The notes: generated by a model not told the origin, from the sequence alone. A stretch of 64,000 bases of DNA from Megachile rotundata (GCF_050947335.1 NW_027473350.1:372001-436000), one strand, 5' to 3'. Shown: positions 15,129 through 32,673, counted from the stretch's first letter. A program made the numbers and translations.

Positions 15129-18100
15129 TCACAGTCATACAATCACAGTCATACAATCACTATCATACTATCACAATCATACAATCACAATCATACAATC
15201 GCAATCATACAATCGCAGTCATACAATCGCAATCATACAATCACAATCACACAATCACAATCATACAGTCACAATCTTCCAGTCACAGTCGTACAATCAC
15301 AATCATACAGTCACAATCATACTATCGCAATCATACAATCACAATCATACCATCACAATCATACAATCACCACCATACAATCATAATCATACAATCACAA
15401 TCATACCATCATAATCATACAATCGCAATCATACAATCGCAATCATACAATCGCAATCATACATTCACAATCATACAATCATAATCATACAATCATAATC
15501 ATACAATCACAATCATACAATCACAATCATAGAACCACAATCAGACAATCACAATCATACCATCACAATCATACAATCACAATCATACAATCACAATCAT
15601 ACAATCGCAATCATACAATTACAATCTCCAAAATACAATATCCCAAATACAATCATACAATCACAATCATACAATCACAATCATAAGATCACAATCATAC
15701 AATCACAATCATACAATCACAATCATACAATCACAATCATACAATCGCAATCATACAATTACAATCTCCAAAATACAATATCCCAAATACAATCATACAA
15801 TCAGAATCATACAATCACAATCATACAATCACAATCATACAATCACAATCATACTATCACAATCATACAATCATAATCATACAATGACAATCATACAATC
15901 ACAATCATACAATCACAATCATACAATCACAATCATACAATCACAATCATACATTCACAATCATAAAACCACAATCAGACAATCACAATCATACCATCAC
16001 CATCATACAATCACAATCATACAATCATAATCATACAATTACAATCACACAATCACAATCATACAATCACAATCATACAATCACAATCATACAATCGCAA
16101 TCATACAATTACTATCTCCAAAATACAATATCCCAAATACAATCATACAATCAGAATCATACAATCACAATCATACAATCACAATCACACAATCACAATC
16201 ATACTATCACAATCATACAATCAGAATCATACAATCACAATCATACAATCGCAAGCATACAATCACAATCATACAATCACAATCATACAATCACAATCAT
16301 ACAATCGCAATCATACAATTACAATCTCCCAAATACAATCATACAACCACAATCATACAATCACAATCATACAATCACAATCATACTATCACAATCATAC
16401 AATCACAATCATGCAATCACAATCATACAATCATAATCAGACAATGACAATCATACAATCACAATCATACAATCACAATCATACAATCACAATCATAGAA
16501 CCACCATCAGACTATCACAATCATACAATCACAATCATACAATCACAATCATACAATCACAGTCATACAATCACAGTCATACAATCACTATCATACTATC
16601 ACAATCATTCAATCACAATCATACAATCGCAATCATACAATCGCAGTCATACAATCGCAATCATACAATCACAATCACACAATCACAATCATACAATCAC
16701 AATCTTCCAGTCACAGTCATACAATCACAATCATACAGTCACAATCATACTATCGCAATCATACAATCACAATCATACCATCACAATCATACAATCACAA
16801 CCATACAATCATAATCATACAATCACAATCATGCCATCATAATCATACAATCAGAATCATACAATCGCAATCATACAATCGCAATCATACAATCACAATC
16901 ATACAATCACAATCATACAATCATAATCATATAATCACAATCATACAATCACAATCATACTATCGCAATCATACAATCACAAACATACCATCACAATCAT
17001 ACAATTACAATCATACAATCGCAATCATACAATCACAATCATAAGATCACAATCATACAATCACAATCACACAATCACAATCATACAATCACAATCATAC
17101 AATCACAATCATACAATCACAATCATACAATCACAATCATACAATCGCAAGCATACAATCACAATCATACAATCATAATCATACAATCACAATCATACAA
17201 TCACAATCATAGAACCACAATCAGACAATCACAATCATACAATCACAATCATACAATCACAATCATACAATCACAGTCATACAATCACTATCATACTATC
17301 ACAATCATACAATCACAATCATGCAATCACAATCATACAATCATAATCAGACAATGACAATCATACAATCACAACCATACAATCACAATCATACAATCAC
17401 AATCATAAAACCACAATCAGACAATCACAATCATACCATCACCATCATACAATCACAATCATACAATCATAATCATACAATTACAATCACACAATCACAA
17501 TCATACAATCACAATCATACAATCACAATCATACAATCGCAATCATACAATTACTATCTCCAAAATACAATATCCCAAATACAATCATACAATCAGAATC
17601 ATACAATCACAATCATACAATCACAATCATACAATCACAATCATACTATCACAATCATACAATCAGAATCATACAATCACAATCATACAATCGCAAGCAT
17701 ACAATCACAATCATACAATCACAATCATACAATCACAATCATACAATCGCAATCATACAATTACAATCTCCCAAATGCAATCATACAACCACAATCATAC
17801 AATCACAATCATACAATCACAATCATACTATCACAATCATACAATCACAATCATGCAATCACAATCATACAATCATAATCAGACAATGATAATCATACAA
17901 TCACAATCATACAATCACAATCATACAATCACAATCATAGAACCACCATCAGACTATCACAATCATACAATCACAATCATACAATCACAATCATACAATC
18001 ACAGTCATACAATCACAGTCATACAATCACTATCATACTATCACAATCATACAATCACAATCATACAATCGCAATCATACAATCGCAGTCATACAATCGC

Positions 18101-19719
18101 AATCATACAATCACAATCACACAATCACAATCATACAATCACAATCTTCCAGTCACAGTCATACAATCACAATCATACAGTCACAATCATACTATCGCAA
18201 TCATACAATCACAATCATACCATCACAATCATACAATCACAACCATACAATCATAATCATACAATCACAATCATACCATCATAATCATACAATCGCAATC
18301 ATACAATCGCAATCATACAATCGCAATCATACATTCACAATCATACAATCATAATCATACAATCATAATCATACAATCACAATCATACAATCACAATCAT
18401 AGAACCACAATCAGACAATCACAATCATACCATCACAATCATACAATCACAATCATACAATCACAGTCATACAATCACTATCATACTATCACAATCATAC
18501 AATCACAATCATAGAACCACAATCAGACAATCACAATCATACAATCACAATCGTACAATCACAATCATACAATCACAGTCATACGATCACAGTCATACAA
18601 TCACAATCATACTATCACAATCATACAATCACAATCATACAGTCACAATCATACTATCGCAATCATACGATCACAATCATACCATCACAATCATACAATC
18701 ACAACCATACAATCAGAATCATACAATCACAACCATACAATCATAATCATACAATCACAATCATACAATCGCAATCATACAATCACAATAATACAATCAC
18801 AATCATACAATCACAATCGTACTATCGCAATCATACAATCACAATCATACCATCACCATCATACAATCACAATCATACAATCATAATCATACAATTACAA
18901 TCATACAATCACAATCATACAATCACAATCATACAATCACAATCATACAATCACAATCATACAATCGCAATCATACAATTACAATCTCCAAAAACAATCT
19001 CCCAAATACAATCATACAATCAGAATCATACAATCACAATCATACAATCACAATCATACAATCACAATCATACTATCACAATCATACAATCATAATCATA
19101 CAATCACAGTCATACAATCACAATCTTACAATCACAATCGTACTATCACAATCACACAATCACAATCATACAATCACAATCATACAATCACAATCATACA
19201 ATCACAATCATACAATCACAATCATGCAATCACAATCATACAATCATAATCATACAATGACAATCATACAATTACAATCATACAATCACAATCATACAAT
19301 CACAATCATAAGATCACAATCATACAATCACAATCACACAATCACAATCATACAATCACAATCATACAATCACAATCATACAATCACAATCATACAATCG
19401 CAAGCATACAATCACAATCATACAATCATAATCATACGATCACAATCATACAATCACAATCATAGAACCACAATCAGACAATCACAATCATACAATCACA
19501 ATCATACAATCACAATCATACAATCACAGTCATACAATCACTATCATACTATCACAATCATACAATCACAATCATGCAATCACAATCATACAATCATAAT
19601 CAGACAATGACAATCATACAATCGCAATCATACAATCACAATCATACAATCACAATCATAGAACCACAATCAGACAATCACAATCATACAATCACAATCA
19701 TACAATCACAATCATACAA
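15067..19719 (+). repeat. Higher-order repeat D, copy 2
   Basis: This copy follows copy 1 directly in tandem. It carries the same one-base deletion at 18,986 and 308 bp (22 units) that copy 1 lacks near 13.04 kb. Its first half shares CATTCAATC (near 16,608) and CATGCCATC (16,831) with copy 1, at 12,325 and 12,548. Confidence 0.87.
17322..17629 (+). repeat. 308-bp (22-unit) segment present only in D copy 2
   Basis: The distance between paired landmarks changes from 4,283 bp (12,864/17,147) to 4,591 bp (13,184/17,775), a jump of 308 bp. The extra stretch has the order CAACCATAC, CATAAAACC, CCATCACCATC, TACTATCTCC, also seen near 5.82-6.07 and 25.1-25.4 kb, so it is array sequence and not an insertion of foreign DNA. 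It is either an insertion here or a deletion in copy 1. Confidence 0.75.
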
Positions 19720-20599
19720 TCACAATCATACAATCACAATCATACAATCACAATCATACAATCACAATCATAGAACCACAATCAGACAATCACAATCATA
19801 CAATCACAATCGTACAATCACAATCATACTATCACAATCATACAATCATAATCATACAATCACAGTCATACAATCACAATCGTACAATCACAGTCATACA
19901 ATCACAATCTTACAATCACAATCGTACTATCACAATCACACAATCACAATCATACAATCACAATCATACAATCACAATCATACAATCACAATCATACAAT
20001 CACAATCGTACTATCGCAATCATACAATCACAATCACACAATCACAATCATGCAATCACAATCATACAATCATAATCAGACAATGACAATCATACAATCG
20101 CAATCATACAATCACAATCATACAATCACAATCATACAATCACAATCATACAATCACAATCATACTATCACAATCATACAATCATAATCATACAATCACA
20201 GTCATACAATCACAATCGTACAATCACAGTCATACAATCACAATCTTACAATCACAATCGTACTATCACAATCACACAATCACAATCATACAATCACAAT
20301 CATACAATCACAATCATACAATCACAATCATACAATCACAATCATGCAATCACAATCATACAATCATAATCATACAATGACAATCATACAATTACAATCA
20401 TACAATCACAATCATACAATCACAATCATACAATCACAATCATAAGATCACAATCATACAATCACAATCACACAATCACAATCATACAATCACAATCATA
20501 CAATCACAATCACACAATCACAATCATACAATCACAATCATACAATCACAATCATACAATCACAATCATACAATCACAATCATGCAATCACAATCATAC

Positions 20600-21380
20600 A
20601 ATCATAATCATACAATGACAATCATACAATCACAATCATACAATCACAATCATACAATCACAATCATACATTCACAATCATAAAACCACAATCAGACAAT
20701 CACAATCATACCATCACCATCATACAATCACAATCATACAATCATAATCATACAATAACAATCACACAATCACAATCATACAATCACAATCATACAATCA
20801 CAATCATACAATCACAATCATACAATCACAATCATACAATCACAATCATACAATCGCAATCATACAATTACAATCTCCAAAAAACAATACCCCAAATACA
20901 ATCATACAGTCCGAATCATACAATCACAATCATACAATCACAATCATACAATCACAATCATACTATCACAATCATACAATCATAATCATACAATGACAAT
21001 CATACAATCACAATCATACAATCACAATCATACATTCACAATCATAAAACCACAATCAGACAATCACAATCATACCATCACCATCATACAATCACAATCA
21101 TACAATCATAATCATACAATTACAATCACACAATCACAATCATACAATCACAATCATACAATCACAATCATACAATCGCAATCATACAATTACTATCTCC
21201 AAAATACAATATCCCAAATACAATCATACAATCAGAATCATACAATCACAATCATACAATCACAATCATACAATCACAATCATACTATCACAATCATACA
21301 ATCAGAATCATACAATCACAATCATACAATCGCAAGCTTACAATCACAATCATACAATCACAATCATACAATCACAATCA
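20600..21380 (+). repeat. Higher-order repeat E, copy 1
   Basis: It matches 21,972-22,752 at 1,372/1,358 bp, the difference being single-unit changes. Shared rare variants are ACAATAACA (20,752/22,124), CTCCAAAAAACAAT (20,875/22,233) and GCAAGCTTAC (21,332/22,704). The CTCCAAAAAACAAT landmark here reads TACCCC where copy 2 has TATCCC. Confidence 0.8.
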
Positions 21381-21971
21381 TACAATCACAATCATACTAT
21401 CGCAATCATACAATCACAATTATGCAATCACAATCATACAATCATAATCAGACAATGACAATCATACAATCACAATCATACAATCACAATCATACAATCA
21501 CAACCATACAATCAGAATCATACAATCACAACCATACAATCACAATCATAGAACCACAATCAGACAATCACAATCATACAATCACAATCGTACAATCACA
21601 ATCATACAATCACAGTCATACGATCACAGTCATACAATCACAATCATACTATCACAATCATACAATCACAATCATACAATCACAATCATACAATTACAAT
21701 CATACAATCAGAATCATACAATCACAATCATACAATCACAATCATACAATCACAATCATACTATCACAATCATACAATCATAATCATACAATCACAGTCA
21801 TACAATCACAATCGTACAATCACAGTCATACAATCACAATCTTACAATCACAATCGTACTATCACAATCACACAATCACAATCATACAATCACAATCATA
21901 CAATCACAATCATACAATCACCATCATACAATCACAATCATGCAATCACAATCATACAATCATAATCATAC

Positions 21972-22752
21972 AATGACAATCATACAATGACAATCATACA
22001 ATCACAATCATACAATCACAATCATACAATCACAATCATACATTCACAATCATAAAACCACAATCAGACAATCACAATCATACCATCACCATCATACAAT
22101 CACAATCATACAATCATAATCATACAATAACAATCACACAATCACAATCATACAATCACAATCATACAATCACAATCATAAAATCACAATCATACAATCA
22201 CAATCATACAATCGCAATCATACAATTACAATCTCCAAAAAACAATATCCCAAATACAATCATACAATCCGAATCATACAATCACAATCATACAATCACA
22301 ATCATACAATCACAATCATACTATCACAATCATACAATCATAATCATACAATGACAATCATACAATCACAATCATACAATCACAATCATACAATCACAAT
22401 CATACATTCACAATCATAAAACCACAATCAGACAATCACAATCATACCATCACCATCATACAATCACAATCATACAATCATAATCATACAATTACAATCA
22501 CACAATCACAATCATACAATCACAATCATACAATCACAATCATACAATCGCAATCATACAATTACTATCTCCAAAATACAATATCCCAAATACAATCATA
22601 CAATCAGAATCATACAATCACAATCATACAATCACAATCATACAATCACAATCATACTATCACAATCATACAATCAGAATCATACAATCACAATCATACA
22701 ATCGCAAGCTTACAATCACAATCATACAATCACAATCATACAATCACAATCA
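21972..22752 (+). repeat. Higher-order repeat E, copy 2
   Basis: Second copy of 20,600-21,380. It carries a private CATAAAATC variant near 22,178 and joins directly into repeat A copy 3, which it overlaps. Confidence 0.8.
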
Positions 22753-25390
22753 TACAATCACAATCATACAATCGCAATCATACAATTACAATCTCCCAAA
22801 TACAATCATACAACCACAATCATACAATCACAATCATACAATCACAATCATACTATCACAATCATACAATCACAATCATGCAATCACAATCATACAATCA
22901 TAACCAGACAATGACAATCATACAATCGCAATCATACAATCACAATCATAGAACCACCATCAGACTATCACAATCATACAATCACAATCATACAATCACA
23001 ATCATACAATCACAGTCATACAATCACAGTCATACAATCACTATCATACTATCACAATCATACAATCACAATCATACAATCGCAATCTTACAATCGCAGT
23101 CATACAATCGCAATCATACAATCACAATCACACAATCACAATCATACAATCACAATCTTCCAGTCACAGTCATACAATCACAATCATACAGTCACAATCA
23201 TACTATCGCAATCATACAATCACAATCATACCATCACAATCATACAATCACAACCATACAATCATAATCATACAATCACAATCATACCATCATAATCATA
23301 CAATCACAATCATACAATCGCAATCATACAATCGCAATCATACAATCACAATCATACAATCACAATCATACAATCATAATCATATAATCACAATCATACA
23401 ATCACAATCATACTATCGCAATCATACAATCACAATCATACCATCACAATCATACAATTACAATCATACAATCACAATCATACAATCACAATCATAAGAT
23501 CACAATCATACAATCACAATCATACAATCACAATCATACAATCACAATCATACAATCGCAATCATACAATTACAATCTCCAAAATACAATATCCCAAATA
23601 CAATCATACAATCAGAATCATACAATCACAATCATACAATCACAATCATACAATCACAATCATACTATCACTATCATACAATCATAATCATACAATGACA
23701 ATCATACAATCACAATCATACAATCACAATCATACAATCACAATCATACAATCACAATCATACAATCACAATCATACATTCACAATCATAAAACCACAAT
23801 CAGACAATCACAATCATACCATCACCATCACACAATCACAATCATACAATCATAATCATACAATTACAATCACACAATCACAATCATACAATCACAATCA
23901 TACAATCGCAATCATACAATTACTATCTCCAAAATACAATATCCCAAATACAATCATACAATCAGAATCATACAATCACAATCATACAATCACAATCATA
24001 CAATCACAATCATACTATCACAATCATACAATCAGAATCATACAATCACAATCATACAATCGCAAGCATACAATCACAATCATACAATCACAATCATACA
24101 ATCACAATCATACAATCGCAATCATACAATTACAATCTCCCAAATACAATCATACAACCACAATCATACAATCACAATCATACAATCACAATCATACTAT
24201 CACAATCATACAATCACAATCATGCAATCACAATCATACAATCATAATCAGACAATGACAATCATACAATCACAATCATACAATCACAATCATACAATCA
24301 CAATCATAGAACCACCATCAGACTATCACAATCATACAATCACAATCATACAATCACAATCATACAATCACAGTCATACAATCACAGTCATACAATCACT
24401 ATCATACTATCACAATCATACAATCACAATCATACAATCGCAATCATACAATCGCAGTCATACAATCGCAATCATACAATCACAATCACACAATCACAAT
24501 CATACAATCACAATCTTCCAGTCACAGTCATACAATCACAATCATACAGTCACAATCATACTATCGCAATCATACAATCACAATCATACCATCACAATCA
24601 TACAATCACAACCATACAATCATAATCATACAATCACAATCATACCATCATAATCATACAATCACAATCATACAATCGCAATCATACAATCGCAATCATA
24701 CAATCACAATCATACAATCACAATCATACAATCATAATCATATAATCACAATCATACAATCACAATCATACTATCGCAATCATACAATCACAAACATACC
24801 ATCACAATCATACAATTACAATCATACAATCGCAATCATACAATCACAATCATAAGATCACAATCATACAATCACAATCACACAATCACAATCATACAAT
24901 CACAATCATACAATCACAATCATACAATCACAATCATACAATCACAATCATACAATCACAATCATAGAACCACAATCAGACAATCACAATCATACAATCA
25001 CAATCATACAATCACAATCATACAATCACAATCATACAATCACAGTCATACAATCACTATCATACTATCACAATCATACAATCACAATCATGCAATCACA
25101 ATCATACAATCATAATCAGACAATGACAATCATACAATCACAACCATACAATCACAATCATACAATCACAATCATAAAACCACAATCAGACAATCACAAT
25201 CATACCATCACCATCATACAATCACAATCATACAATCATAATCATACAATTACAATCACACAATCACAATCATACAATCACAATCATACAATCACAATCA
25301 TACAATCGCAATCATACAATTACTATCTCCAAAATACAATATCACAAATACAATCATACAATCAGAATCATACAATCACAATCATACAAT
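22434..25390 (+). repeat. Higher-order repeat A, copy 3 (matches about 3,130-6,100)
   Basis: Barcode variants match 3,130-6,100 at a distance of 19,304 bp, dropping to 19,290 bp after one unit is lost near 23.9 kb. The copy keeps the open segment at 22,878-23,267, whose translation equals those at 144-533 and 3,574-3,963. The match breaks at about 25,391. There the 6.1 kb copy jumps directly to a TCGCAATC unit, while this copy carries 126 bp (nine units) more before the shared CTCCCAAATGC landmark. Confidence 0.85.
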
Positions 25391-25969
25391 CACAATCATA
25401 CAATCACAATCATACTATCACAATCATACAATCAGAATCATACAATCACAATCATACAATCGCAAGCATACAATCACAATCATACAATCACAATCATACA
25501 ATCACAATCATACAATCGCAATCATACAATTACAATCTCCCAAATGCAATCATACAACCACAATCATACAATCACAATCATACAATCACAATCATACAAT
25601 CACAATCATACTATCACAATCATACAATCACAATCAAGCAATCACAATCATACAATCATAATCAGACAATGATAATCATACAATCACAATCATACAATCA
25701 CAATCATACAATCACAATCATACAATCACAATCATACAATCACAATCATAGAACCACCATCAGACTATCACAATCATACAATCACAATCATACAATCACA
25801 ATCATACAATCACAGTCATACAATCACAGTCATACAATCACTATCATACTATCACAATCATACAATCACAATCATACAATCACAATCATACATTCACAAT
25901 CATAAAACCACAATCAGACAATCACAATCATACCATCACCATCATACAATCACAATCATACAATCATAA

Positions 25970-28900
25970 TCATACAATTACAATCACACAATCACAATCA
26001 TACAATCACAATCATACAATCACAATCATACAATCGCAATCATACAATTACTATCTCCAAAATACAATATCCCAAATACAATCATACAATCAGAATCATA
26101 CAATCACAATCATACAATCACAATCATACAATCACAATCATACTATCACAATCATACAATCAGAATCATACATTCACAATCATAAAACCACAATCAGACA
26201 ATCACAATCATACCATCACCATCATACAATCACAATCATACAATCATAATCATACAATAACAATCACACAATCACAATCATAAGATCACAATCATACAAT
26301 CACAATCATACAATCACAATCATACAATCACAATCATACAATCGCAATCATACAATTACAATCTCCAAAATACAATATCCCAAATACAATCATACAATCA
26401 GAATCATACAATCACAATCATACAATCACAATCATACAATCACAATCATACTATCACAATCATACAATCATAATCATACAATGACAATCATACAATCACA
26501 ATCATACAATCACAATCATACAATCACAATCATACAATCACAATCATACAATCACAATCATACATTCACAATCATAAAACCACAATCAGACAATCACAAT
26601 CATACCATCACCATCACACAATCACAATCATACAATCATAATCATACAATCACAATCATACAATCACAATCATACATTCACAATCATAAAACCACAATCA
26701 GACAATCACAATCATACCATCACCATCACACAATCACAATCATACAATCACAATCATACAATCGCAATCATACAATTACTATCTCCAAAATACAATATCC
26801 CAAATACAATCATACAATCAGAATCATACAATCACAATCATACAATCACAATCATACTATCACAATCATACAATCAGAATCATACAATCACAATCATACA
26901 ATCGCAAGCATACAATCACAATCATACAATCACAATCATACAATCACAATCATACAATCGCAATCATACAATTACAATCTCCCAAATACAATCATACAAC
27001 CACAATCATACAATCACAATCATACAATCACAATCATACTATCACAATCATACAATCACAATCATGCAATCACAATCATACAATCATAATCAGACAATGA
27101 CAATCATACAATCACAATCATACAATCACAATCATACAATCACAATCATAGAACCACCATCAGACTATCACAATCATACAATCACAATCATACAATCACA
27201 ATCATACAATCACAGTCATACAATCACAGTCATACAATCACTATCATACTATCACAATCATACAATCACAATCATACAATCGCAATCATACAATCGCAGT
27301 CATACAATCGCAATCATACAATCACAATCACACAATCACAATCATACAATCACAATCTTCCAGTCACAGTCATACAATCACAATCATACAGTCACAATCA
27401 TACTATCGCAATCATACAATCACAATCATACCATCACAATCATACAATCACAACCATACAATCATAATCATACAATCACAATCATACCATCATAATCATA
27501 CAATCACAATCATACAATCGCAATCATACAATCGCAATCATACAATCACAATCATACAATCACAATCATACAATCATAATCATATAATCACAATCATACA
27601 ATCACAATCATACTATCGCAATCATACAATCACAAACATACCATCACAATCATACAATTACAATCATACAATCGCAATCATACAATCACAATCATAAGAT
27701 CACAATCATACAATCACAATCACACAATCACAATCATACAATCACAATCATACAATCACAATCATACAATCACAATCATAGAACCACAATCAGACAATCA
27801 CAATCATACAATCACAATCATACAATCACAATCATACAATCACAATCATACAATCACAGTCATACAATCACTATCATACTATCACAATCATACAATCACA
27901 ATCATGCAATCACAATCATACAATCATAATCAGACAATGACAATCATACAATCACAACCATACAATCACAATCATACAATCACAATCATAAAACCACAAT
28001 CAGACAATCACAATCATACCATCACCATCATACAATCACAATCATACAATCATAATCATACAATTACAATCACACAATCACAATCATACAATCACAATCA
28101 TACAATCACAATCATACAATCGCAAGCATACAATTACTATCTCCAAAATACAATATCACAAATACAATCATACAATCAGAATCATACAATCACAATCATA
28201 CAATCACAATCATACAATCACAATCATACTATCACAATCATACAATCAGAATCATACAATCACAATCATACAATCGCAAGCATACAATCACAATCATACA
28301 ATCACAATCATACAATCACAATCATACAATCGCAATCATACAATTACAATCTCCCAAATGCAATCATACAACCACAATCATACAATCACAATCATACAAT
28401 CACAATCATACTATCACAATCATACAATCACAATCAAGCAATCACAATCATACAATCATAATCAGACAATGATAATCATACAATCACAATCATACAATCA
28501 CAATCATACAATCACAATCATAGAACCACCATCAGACTATCACAATCATACAATCACAATCATACAATCACAATCATACAATCACAGTCATACAATCACA
28601 GTCATACAATCACTATCATACTATCACAATCATACAATCACAATCATACAATCGCAATCATACAATCGCAGTCATACAATCGCAATCATACAATCACATT
28701 CACACAATCACAATCATACAATCACAATCTTCCAGTCACAGTCGTACAATCACAATCATACAGTCACAATCATACTATCGCAATCATACAATCACAATCA
28801 TACCATCACAATCATACAATCACAACCATACAATCATAATCATACAATCACAATCATACCATCATAATCATACAATCGCAATCATACAATCGCAATCATA

Positions 28901-29270
28901 CAATCGCAATCATACATTCACAATCATACAATCATAATCATACAATCATAATCATACAATCACAATCATACAATCACAATCATAGAACCACAATCAGACA
29001 ATCACAATCATACCATCACAATCATACAATCACAATCATACAATCACAATCATACAATCGCAATCATACAATTACAATCTCCAAAATACAATATCCCAAA
29101 TACAATCATACAATCACAATCATACAATCACAATCATAAGATCACAATCATACAATCACAATCATACAATCACAATCATACAATCACAATCATACAATCG
29201 CAATCATACAATTACAATCTCCAAAATACAATATCCCAAATACAATCATACAATCAGAATCATACAATCA
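25970..29270 (+). repeat. Higher-order repeat J, copy 1
   Basis: It shares variant order with 49,910-53,200 at about 23.9 kb. The exact distance steps through 23,939, 23,897, 23,925 and 23,939 bp, all changes being whole units. Shared rare variants include CAATCAAGCAATC (near 28,435 and 52,360) and CACATTCAC (near 28,696 and 52,635). Near 26.64-26.75 kb the variant pattern differs from the partner, which looks like a patch copied from elsewhere in the array. Confidence 0.75.
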
Positions 29271-30447
29271 CAATCATACAATCAGAATCATACAATCACA
29301 ATCATACAATCACAATCATACAATCACAATCATACTATCACAATCATACAATCATAATCATACAATGACAATCATACAATCACAATCATACAATCACAAT
29401 CATACAATCACAATCATACATTCACAATCATAAAACCACAATCAGACAATCACAATCATACCATCACCATCATACAATCACAATCATACAATCATAATCA
29501 TACAATTACAATCACACAATCACTATCATACTATCACAATCATACAATCACAATCATACAACCGCAATCATACAATCGCAGTCATACAATCGCAATCATA
29601 CAATCACAATCACACAATCACAATCATACAATCACAATCTTCCAGTCACAGTCATACAATCACAATCATACAGTCACAATCATACTATCGCAATCATACA
29701 ATCACAATCATACCATCACAATCATACAATCACAACCATACAATCATAATCATACAATCACAATCATACCATCATAATCATACAATCGCAATCATACAAT
29801 CGCAATCATACATTCGCAATCATACATTCACAATCATACAATCATAATCATACAATCATAATCATACAATCACAATCATACAATCACAATCATAGAACCA
29901 CAATCAGACAATCACAATCATACCATCACAATCATACAATCACAATCATACAATCACAGTCATACAATCACTATCATACTATCACAATCATACAATCACA
30001 ATCATAGAACAACAATCAGACAATCACAATCATACAATCACAATCGTACAATCACAATCATACAATCACAGTCATACGATCACAGTCATACAATCACAAT
30101 CATACTATCACAATCATACAATCACAATCATACAGTCACAATCATACTATCGCAATCATACGATCACAATCATACCATCACAATCATACAATCACAACCA
30201 TACAATCAGAATCATACAATCACAACCATACAATCATAATCATACAATCACAATCATACAATCGCAATCATACAATCACAATAATACAATCACAATCATA
30301 CAATCACAATCGTACTATCGCAATCATACAATCACAATCATACCATCACCATCATACAATCACAATCATACAATCATAATCATACAATTACAATCATACA
30401 ATCACAATCATACAATCACAATCATACAATCACAATCATACAATCAC
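28222..30447 (+). repeat. Higher-order repeat F, copy 1 (2,226-bp tandem)
   Basis: It matches the next 2,226 bp (159 units) exactly in register: CTCC landmarks at 29,079/31,305 and ACTATC...CAGAATC at 28,228/30,454. Copy 2 starts where copy 1 ends, so this is a clean direct tandem duplication. The rare ATAGAACAACAATC unit appears in both (30,006 and 32,232). A copy-specific one-unit difference near 29.38/31.60 kb was not resolved. Confidence 0.88.
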
Positions 30448-32673
30448 AATCATACTATCACAATCATACAATCAGAATCATACAATCACAATCATACAAT
30501 CGCAAGCATACAATCACAATCATACAATCACAATCATACAATCACAATCATACAATCGCAATCATACAATTACAATCTCCCAAATGCAATCATACAACCA
30601 CAATCATACAATCACAATCATACAATCACAATCATACTATCACAATCATACAATCACAATCAAGCAATCACAATCATACAATCATAATCAGACAATGATA
30701 ATCATACAATCACAATCATACAATCACAATCATACAATCACAATCATAGAACCACCATCAGACTATCACAATCATACAATCACAATCATACAATCACAAT
30801 CATACAATCACAGTCATACAATCACAGTCATACAATCACTATCATACTATCACAATCATACAATCACAATCATACAATCGCAATCATACAATCGCAGTCA
30901 TACAATCGCAATCATACAATCACATTCACACAATCACAATCATACAATCACAATCTTCCAGTCACAGTCGTACAATCACAATCATACAGTCACAATCATA
31001 CTATCGCAATCATACAATCACAATCATACCATCACAATCATACAATCACAACCATACAATCATAATCATACAATCACAATCATACCATCATAATCATACA
31101 ATCGCAATCATACAATCGCAATCATACAATCGCAATCATACATTCACAATCATACAATCATAATCATACAATCATAATCATACAATCACAATCATACAAT
31201 CACAATCATAGAACCACAATCAGACAATCACAATCATACCATCACAATCATACAATCACAATCATACAATCACAATCATACAATCGCAATCATACAATTA
31301 CAATCTCCAAAATACAATATCCCAAATACAATCATACAATCACAATCATACAATCACAATCATAAGATCACAATCATACAATCACAATCATACAATCACA
31401 ATCATACAATCACAATCATACAATCGCAATCATACAATTACAATCTCCAAAATACAATATCCCAAATACAATCATACAATCAGAATCATACAATCACAAT
31501 CATACAATCAGAATCATACAATCACAATCATACAATCACAATCATACAATCACAATCATACTATCACAATCATACAATCATAATCATACAATGACAATCA
31601 TACAATCACAATCATACAATCACAATCATACAATCACAATCATACATTCACAATCATAAAACCACAATCAGACAATCACAATCATACCATCACCATCATA
31701 CAATCACAATCATACAATCATAATCATACAATTACAATCACACAATCACTATCATACTATCACAATCATACAATCACAATCATACAACCGCAATCATACA
31801 ATCGCAGTCATACAATCGCAATCATACAATCACAATCACACAATCACAATCATACAATCACAATCTTCCAGTCACAGTCATACAATCACAATCATACAGT
31901 CACAATCATACTATCGCAATCATACAATCACAATCATACCATCACAATCATACAATCACAACCATACAATCATAATCATACAATCACAATCATACCATCA
32001 TAATCATACAATCGCAATCATACAATCGCAATCATACATTCGCAATCATACATTCACAATCATACAATCATAATCATACAATCATAATCATACAATCACA
32101 ATCATACAATCACAATCATAGAACCACAATCAGACAATCACAATCATACCATCACAATCATACAATCACAATCATACAATCACAGTCATACAATCACTAT
32201 CATACTATCACAATCATACAATCACAATCATAGAACAACAATCAGACAATCACAATCATACAATCACAATCGTACAATCACAATCATACAATCACAGTCA
32301 TACGATCACAGTCATACAATCACAATCATACTATCACAATCATACAATCACAATCATACAGTCACAATCATACTATCGCAATCATACGATCACAATCATA
32401 CCATCACAATCATACAATCACAACCATACAATCAGAATCATACAATCACAACCATACAATCATAATCATACAATCACAATCATACAATCGCAATCATACA
32501 ATCACAATAATACAATCACAATCATACAATCACAATCGTACTATCGCAATCATACAATCACAATCATACCATCACCATCATACAATCACAATCATACAAT
32601 CATAATCATACAATTACAATCATACAATCACAATCATACAATCACAATCATACAATCACAATCATACAATCAC
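30448..32673 (+). repeat. Higher-order repeat F, copy 2
   Basis: Second of two abutting 2,226-bp copies. Beyond 32.67 kb it runs into the CTCCAAAAACAATC one-base-deletion landmark at 32,705, which copy 1 lacks because it re-enters the start of the repeat at that point. Confidence 0.88.

Noticed and set aside
20875..20905. CTCCAAAAAACAATACCCC as remnant of inserted foreign DNA
   Set aside because: It has the same length as the standard landmark and differs only by substitutions. The counterpart at 22,233 is intermediate.
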